Shown one piece after another: positions 58,381 through 64,000 of a stretch of DNA of 64,000 bases. A model generated the notes under the pieces. That model worked only from the letters and a program-made list of their open reading frames with translations. It did no database searches and was not told the origin of the DNA. Origin of the DNA: Boswellia sacra. Lineage: Eukaryota > Streptophyta > Magnoliopsida > Sapindales > Burseraceae. Where the stretch lies: contig SNVD02003527.1 in assembly GCA_013180625.2 (NCBI GenBank), positions 1-64,000 of the forward strand, read 5' to 3'. Each line of letters opens with the position of its first letter. Position 1 is the stretch's first letter. The position numbers and the translations under genes were made by a program.

Positions 58381-59517
58381 TTAACCCTTCTTGTTTTTCT
58401 TCTTCTTACCCTTCTTTACCGGGGTAGCTGGGGTGTCCGAATGAGTATGGTCAATCCTATCAGATTGATCATCCTCACTAAGCCCATTCAAAGGCTCAAA
58501 ACGAGTGGGAGAAGACTCAGGAGGTATTCGCCCTGAGGAAATAGATGCCTCACGATTTGTAGAACACTTGATAGTGCCCAAAAGTCTACCCTCGTCAGTC
58601 GCAAAAGGAGATGGAGAATCAGAATCTGAAACTGACTCTGCACTCGGAACTGTAGTAGCCTTCGGAGGCTCAACTTGCACTGCAGAAATTTCTGGAATAG
58701 TAACTATTTTGGTGCAATCAGTGACCTTGGTCACATCCTTTTCTTTTCTCAAAAGGGCACTATCAGAGGTGCTAGCCTCATTCTTATCTGGACTTGAAGT
58801 CTTTACCGGTTCTGGACAACGATGACCAAACTGGCAACATTTGGGGCAATGTTTTGGAGTCCACTCATATTCAACTTGAATTTCAATGGGCTCTGGAGAG
58901 AGTTTGCACCTGAACTCAAAGTTCTTAACTCGAGGGCGTCTTGCATCAATAAGAACACAAACCCTCGCATACTCCAATCTAGATAGATCAGAAGTCGCCT
59001 TATCACAAGATTGAGGTTCTCCAACCATGCTGGAGATAATGCTAAGGCCTTTGGCTGTCCACAAAGGAAACAGCAGGCCATACAAACGGATCCAAACTGG
59101 TAGTGTCCAGAATGCTGTAAGATTGAAATCCAGATGCGGATGCCATTGCTGCAGGTAAATGAATTTACCTCCAAACATCCACGGACCGCGAGCAATGATT
59201 GCATGTACCTCATCCTCAGTTCTAAAACGGAAGATGAGAAATCCCTTATCCGTGGAACGGACGTCCTCAAGACCACTAGATTTCCATGCACGCATCGCCA
59301 TCGAACGTGCAGCATGGAAGGGCATCACATATCCTGGAAAGAAGCCAACAAGACATCTATGCCATTCGGCTAAATTCTCGTCGACAATCTCATCTGGAAT
59401 CTCAAGGATTGTACCCGGTTTCTTAGGAGTAACCAGACTCAATTTACATTGGGTACTCGAATCGGTGATCTTGATTTTATCAGCCCAAGAGCCAGCAGTT
59501 GTCTTAGATGGATCCAT
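58381..59517 (-). CDS. LINE ORF1-like protein, DUF4283 plus zinc knuckle
   Basis: 378 residues from the ATG at 59517 to a TAA at 58381, with no breaks. Residues 45-190 fit the DUF4283 domain common in plant L1 ORF1 proteins (EWHRCLVGFFPGY, WMFGGKFIYLQQW, FWTLPVWIRLYGLL, SMVGEP). A zinc knuckle of the DUF4283-linked type follows at 224-234 (HCPKCCQFGHRC, shorter than the usual C-X2-C-X4-H-X4-C). The tail is Ser/Asp/Pro-rich and ends in a lysine run. The family is thought to bind its own RNA and help its retroposition. Here no ORF2 partner is present, so any movement would need another LINE's enzyme. The intact frame suggests recent insertion. Confidence 0.8.
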   Translation of the reverse strand: MDPSKTTAGSWADKIKITDSSTQCKLSLVTPKKPGTILEIPDEIVDENLAEWHRCLVGFFPGYVMPFHAARSMAMRAWKSSGLEDVRSTDKGFLIFRFRTEDEVHAIIARGPWMFGGKFIYLQQWHPHLDFNLTAFWTLPVWIRLYGLLFPLWTAKGLSIISSMVGEPQSCDKATSDLSRLEYARVCVLIDARRPRVKNFEFRCKLSPEPIEIQVEYEWTPKHCPKCCQFGHRCPEPVKTSSPDKNEASTSDSALLRKEKDVTKVTDCTKIVTIPEISAVQVEPPKATTVPSAESVSDSDSPSPFATDEGRLLGTIKCSTNREASISSGRIPPESSPTRFEPLNGLSEDDQSDRIDHTHSDTPATPVKKGKKKKNKKG

Positions 59518-59734
59518 CAAGTGAATTACAAATCAAATATAATGCAAACTCATAAAAAAGAGATGGAAAAACGAAAGCAAACCAGGCACCGAAGCGGCTT
59601 GGCTTCCAAAGTCGTCGTCACCTCTTTAAAAACGATAATCCACAAGGAATCAGGAAATCGACCAAGAGGCAAAGTTGCATGAAATAACCTGAAGAACAAT
59701 CGGGGTGGGGCTTATGAACAGTATCTCCGGTAAA

Positions 59735-60240
59735 TGAATAGTAACCACCGCGGTGAACAGTAAAATTCGAATTGAAGAAGCGGCGATTTGAGGGGTTTCT
59801 GGTTGGAATCAGATGACGGCCAAGAAGAAAAAGTTGGTCAGTGTTGCCCGATCTACTAGATGGTGGCAAAGGTGAGATACAACTCGCCGTTTTCCGGTGA
59901 GATGTGGTGGTGAATAGTAAATCCAAAACTTTGAGGCCTTGAACGGAGGTGTTGCGGCACGAATCTGGTGGTGCTGATGAAGGGAAACTTGTAGAACGTC
60001 GCCTGATCTACAAGAATTTGATGGAGGTGAGATGCCACTCGCCGGTGACAGCGGCAGGCGGCGGTGAATAGTGAAAAATCCGAAACTTTGTGGCCTTGAA
60101 CGGAGGTGTTGCGGCGCGAATCTGGTGGTATTGATGAAGGAAAACTTGTAGATCGAGTCAAGACCAACACGATGATGGCAAAGGTGGCATCCCACTCGCC
60201 TGCCGTAGACAATGAATAGTGAAATCTGAAACCTTTTTTT
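59735..60240. repeat. About 150-bp tandem repeats in the LINE 5' region
   Basis: The phrase tgaatagt recurs at 59735, 59911, 60064 and 60213 (spacings 176, 153, 149). The two central units share ccttgaacggaggtgttgcg and cgaatctggtggt. The position just upstream of ORF1 resembles the promoter monomers of some animal L1 elements. The function here is inferred only. Confidence 0.75.
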
Positions 60241-61083
60241 GCAATTTTAACCGTTTTTCTGCCGGAAACTGAGGGCGACTTAGAAGAAAATTTGTCTCAA
60301 GATATCCCGATCTACAACATATGTAGATTTGAAAGACTGATTCGCAAATTGGCCGAAGTGAACAGTAACTCCGGTGACCCTAATTGAGAGAAAAATTTTC
60401 TCTCCTCCCTCCTCCCCTCCCTTGACACTACCACCTCCAGAAGCATCGTTGGAAGTTGGTCTTCTATGATCCATCAATGTCTCCATCATTGGCACTTGGA
60501 TAAATGGGATCCGACGGTTTAAGTTCTGGTCATCAATGATGAAGACATTGACGAATCAGAGAAGAGCGGCTTCCAATGATACTCGTGGAGGTGGTGGTGT
60601 CATCCCACTCGTCGACGACAGGAGGATGGTGATCGAAATGCTTGCAACACTGGTACTATTTTTAAGTTTTTAAAAAATATTTTATAAGAAATTAAAAATA
60701 ATTTAATTCGTAATTAACTCAACTAATTGATCAATTTTAAATTTTTATTATATAAGGGTGTTTTTGGATTTATATTAAATTATAAGGACAATTTTGATAT
60801 TTTGGGTTATCCAAATTGTAGTATTTCGAAATTAGATTTTATTAAGTACAAAAATATATTCTCTAAGTAGCGGCATCTTGGATAGTCAGTTTTCAAAGTG
60901 ATTATTAACTACCAAAATTGTTGTAACTAATAGCAGAATCCAAAAGCGCAGCAGCCCCAAATGCACTCTTAATCAATGATTGAGATTTAAAAGTTAAAAA
61001 CTTCCATATAACGATGATAACTAATCAATCATCTCAACCATTAAATAAATTAAATCGATAGTTACAAGTTTAAGTTTAGTATA

Positions 61084-61087
61084 TACA

Positions 61088-61116
<29 letters not shown>
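61084..61116. repeat. (TACA)n microsatellite
   Basis: About eight tandem taca units. The paralogous place in D (51636-51660) is a (ta)n run. Confidence 0.9.
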
Positions 61117-61124
<8 letters not shown>

Positions 61125-61369
61125 GGGAGTGCAGAGATTGAGTTTTAATTATCTCAATTCAACCTCAAATGAGTTAATTCCTCTAACCAAATGCACTCTT
61201 AATCAATTATTGAGATTTAAAAGTTAAAAACTTATATTTAATGATGATAACTAATCAATCATCTCAACCATTAAATAAATTAAATCAACAGTTATAAATT
61301 TAAGTTTAGTCTAAGGGAGTGTGGAGATTTTAGTCTTAATTATCCCAATTCAACCCACTACAAGAAAAT

Positions 61370-61700
61370 GGGCCTTTTACCGCGGGCCGAAACCGCAGTA
61401 AAAGGCCTTCTACAGGTGGCCTACAGCGGTTTAAGCCCGCCGTATAAAATGACGTTGTAAAAAATAATTTTACTTTTTACCGCAGTTTCGGCTCGTGGTA
61501 AATTGGGTTTTAGCGCCTTAAAAATTCGTGGTGTGTTCAAAATTTTTTTACCGCGGGCGATTGGCCCGCCATTAAGTTATTTATCGTGGGCTTATTCCCC
61601 GCCGTAAAAAGTGACTAAAAAATTCGTAACTATTTACCGCCGTAAAAAGTCCTTGTTGTTGGTTTACCGCGGTCAGTAAGCCCGCAATAAAAAGGGGCTC
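61370..61700. repeat. CACTA subterminal repeats, core taccgcggg
   Basis: At least eight direct and inverted copies of ttaccgcgg/ccgcggtaaa, for example at 61377, 61430, 61487, 61549 and 61665. These are the likely binding sites of the element's own transposase. Confidence 0.85.
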
Positions 61701-62159
61701 TACTTCCTAGAACCATTTGCAATTTTTATGAAATCCAGGCCTATAACCATATTTTCACCTGAAACCATATTTTCAATCTATTTTTTTCTAATTAATTTAA
61801 AAAATTCATCATATCAATACATGAACCAATAAAATGATATTCCAATAAAAAATAAGAGTACAACATCAAAGTAAATTTACATACACATTAATTAATAAGT
61901 TATACATTCACATACAACAAAAGAGTGCTAAGTTTATTTGCAATCTCAACAATAATAGAAGTCTAGAAGTATAAAATATGTCTAAAAGTCTTATTCCCAT
62001 TGAAGTTGTCATGTGAAAAAAAAAACCTGCACAAATAAAATGTAATAATTAGATGTCTTACTATTACTAAGTTTATTAGAGAAGTTTAAATAAATGTTAT
62101 ATGCTAAAATTTATTTATTACTGAGTAATGATAAATAACTTAATATATACCTAATTCTC

Positions 62160-63917
62160 CTAATTCTCCTCTTCATTTATTATTGCGGCGTCCACGTTGA
62201 CGCGATTTTGGTGTGCACTTGAAGTATCCGGAACTGAAGCCTAAGACATTTTAAAAAGTTCAGAAAAACTTTTAGTCCTAAATAGTTCATCATCAAGTTC
62301 GATTTTTTCATATATCATTTACTTGTGAGAAAGGAACATCAAGTTAAAGTTAAGTAAATACCTGAGGTCGCACAGGTGGTGGTAGCTGCTCTTCGATGTC
62401 TAGAAATTTCTGTTGCAGAGAGTTGTATAACTGGGTATTGTAGTCCTTCAGTTCTTTGTTCTCCACCCACATTTCATGCAACTCTTGATGCAATCTCTCC
62501 ACATCAACAGGTTGAGAAGAGCATTGACTTTTAATAATAGATTGGGATGGACCGTGGCCATATGTGCAGGCATAACCACGATGATCACGTCCCATTACAT
62601 CACGAAATACTCGTTCTGTCGCTGCATCTGTTTGTTGATCATCAGGTATTCTAGACATTCCTTCTTTTAATTGGCTCTACAAAATGATGAGAATAAATCA
62701 AATGGTAATAAAGAGGATCGTGTATTCAATTTCATACAAAATGTAAAAGGAAATAAGTTAGGTTAAAAAACGTACAATTATTTCGCCACTCGTATTATCA
62801 ACCACATCTCCACCACTTGTAGTTCTAGTCTTAATAGACACACTAATGCGATTAGTTTTTTCTCCACTCTTTGATATCTTAGTAAAGAAAAGAATTATTA
62901 GTTTACAATTACAAATGAAGAAAGTTACAAATAAACCGTATTAACTACCATTGCAAAATCTCAAACAATTCATATGAATTTAGATGTTGTTAAAATTTAC
63001 CTCTTCTCTCTTTTTCGCAAAAGAAGTGTGTCCAGTCCTATGAAGTGCAAATTGATGGGCACGATTTGCCTTATTTCTCTCTGCCTGTTTCTGTAATTTT
63101 AGAGAGCCAAAACAAACCAATAAATATATAGTTTATACATATCTGATTTGTTAGGATGATTTGGTGAAAACGATTATGTTAACCATTATTTTGATTACTT
63201 ACTTGAGCTTCTTCGCTACTCCAATAAGCGACCAAAATCCTCCAATGCTCTTTAGTAATTTTCAGAGGAGTAAAGGCTAAACGTGCCTCATCCGTCGGAT
63301 ATGGCTTGTAAAAGTCTCTCTTAACACGAGCTTTCCAATCCCTCCAAAGTACTCCCATTGCTTTTAGAAAATGAGGTCTGTACTCATCCAGAACATCCGT
63401 ATTGTCCTACATTTGCAGAAAATACAATGGATTAGTGTAGTTAAACTAAATATATTTCAATTTATCAATTAGATGTAAATGCAATACCTTCACTTCTTTC
63501 CAAATGGCATTTAATTTATGCTCAGGCATGGCATGCCAACTAGTATAAGTCAATGGAGCCATTGACCCATTCCTAGCTATAATGCCAAGTTGTGATGTAA
63601 ACGTCTCTTTATTTGGACCAATTGGCTGCCATGTACTGTTGAAATCAACATGTAACAGTTACCCTGAGCCCCATTTAGCATTACCATGAGCAGCGCCCAA
63701 CCTTTTGGTACTTGCGATGACTCACCTAAGCATATGAAATTAGTTTGACACAAAAGTAAAATTAGAACATTTATGTACAAATATTATAATTTATCTACAA
63801 ACCTTGGTCTCCCGCATTCATCTGAGATTGGGAAGATGAAGATGATTGTGTTCGAGATGCTGCCTCTCTTCGTAGTACACTTTCCATAGAGTCATCTCTA
63901 AGCCTCTTTGGCGCCAT
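62160..63917 (-). pseudogene. Plant transposase Ptta/En/Spm-type (Transposase_24) gene, 7 exons, broken in exon 2
   Basis: Second protein of CACTA elements, thought to bind subterminal repeats. Exons on the minus strand: 63917-63803 (MAPKRLRDDSMES...), 63725-63488, 63406-63203, 63090-63001, 62877-62776, 62676-62362 and 62240-62160, all with GT-AG borders. Exon 2 ends QPIGPN, FTSQLGIIARNGSMAP, SWHAMPEHKLNAIWKEV, exon 3 is DNTDVLDEYRPHFLKAMGVL onward, and exon 6 contains a probable coiled coil (VERLHQELHEMWVENKELKD). The exon 1-2 lengths (115 and 238) put exon 2's end out of phase, so one base is lost before about 63660, and a TAA follows GS-G there. Exons 3-7 are open. A different exon 2 acceptor could change this view. 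Confidence 0.75.
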
Positions 63918-64000
63918 AGTCAGCTGCAAAAATATATTAACATTAGAAAATGCTAACCACATATATAATATATTAACCATTACAATAATACACGACATAA

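Larger units (their letters stand above)
58142..60422 (-). mobile_element. LINE-derived retroposon with ORF1 only, 2.28 kb
   Basis: On the minus strand: 5' region 60422-59518 with tandem repeats, one long frame, 230-base 3' region, and an A tail (the t run at 58142-58151). Direct flanks tgacactaccacct (58129-58142 and 60423-60436) are a 14-bp target duplication. The paralogue D has the undisturbed site tgacactaccccct at about 50739. No endonuclease or reverse transcriptase frame is present. Together these show LINE-style retroposition of an element that lacks ORF2. Confidence 0.85.
57144..61355. repeat. Segment D', second copy of 49764-51730, with LINE insertion
   Basis: Collinear with D from gacctagtacatcataaatt to the caacc at 61351-61355. 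It is longer only because of the 2.28-kb insertion at 58142-60422. It holds the foldback arms at 58088-58141 and 60436-60640. No gene apart from the insertion. Confidence 0.85.
61356..64000. mobile_element. CACTA transposon, left end and part of its gene (runs off the window)
   Basis: Begins CACTACAAGAAAATGGGCC after acc. The D paralogue has uninterrupted caacctcaaatg (about 51712), consistent with an insertion duplicating acc. The subterminal region 61370-61700 is full of ttaccgcggg/cccgccgtaaaa words in both orientations. A spliced transposase-like gene follows on the minus strand. The right end is outside the window. Confidence 0.85.

Noticed and set aside
58505..59682. Plus-strand and alternative-phase frames across the LINE ORF1
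   Set aside because: Shadows of the 378-residue DUF4283 frame on the minus strand.

Overview
This window looks like nuclear DNA of a eudicot plant. It is AT-rich, its genes have GT-AG introns, and it holds plant-type UDP-glycosyltransferases (UGT79B-like), a LOG cytokinin-activating enzyme fragment, a plastid acyl carrier protein copy and a dense nest of plant transposons (hAT, MULE, CACTA, Ty1/copia, Ty3/gypsy, LINE, TRIM, MITE). The species cannot be named from the sequence alone. Only three reading frames look intact and worth calling coding: two UGT genes (9999-11369 and 53112-54479, both minus strand) and a LINE ORF1 (58381-59517, minus).

The backbone is a tandemly duplicated UGT unit in at least three copies: A (about 7.7-16.1 kb), B (about 26.5-35.5 kb, a broken pseudogene) and C (about 52.1-56.7 kb). 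Each unit has the same 3' flank, UGT frame and 5' flank. A fourth relic is the 5' flank at 6642-7630, whose gene side is replaced by a hAT element. A second duplicated segment, D (49764-51730), lies upstream of unit C and recurs as D' (57144-61355). This predicts another UGT just right of the window. Paralogous copies let many insertions be read against an empty site.

Layout. 1-434: frameshifted LOG fragment. 1.3-3.8 kb: 3' end and LTR of a Ty3/gypsy element. 3.8-6.6 kb: hAT element cut off by that LTR, with a minisatellite near its end. 6.6-16.1 kb: UGT unit A with a MITE and a MULE. 16.1-17.9 kb: decayed copia 5' end. 17.9-21.3 kb: probable giant solo LTR with internal tandem repeats. 21.5-24.9 kb: decayed copia on the minus strand. 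26.5-31 kb: UGT unit B with a 2.94-kb hAT element. 31.6-35.2 kb: CACTA element carrying an intronless, frameshifted plastid ACP copy. 35.75-45.5 kb: CACTA element containing a complete, dead copia element (38.0-43.2 kb), inserted into a 300-bp tandem array. 47.8-48.4 kb: long-TIR element. 49.8-54.5 kb: segment D and UGT C. 56.7-57.0 kb: TRIM. 57.1-61.4 kb: segment D' with a LINE-derived ORF1-only element. 61.4 kb to the end: third CACTA element with a Ptta/En/Spm transposase-like gene.

There is no operon-like gene cooperation. The genes most likely to matter to the host are the UGTs, predicted to transfer a sugar onto flavonoid or related glycosides in the cytosol. Copies A and B end their PSPG box with His and copy C with Gln, so sugar-donor preference may have diverged within this small tandem family.
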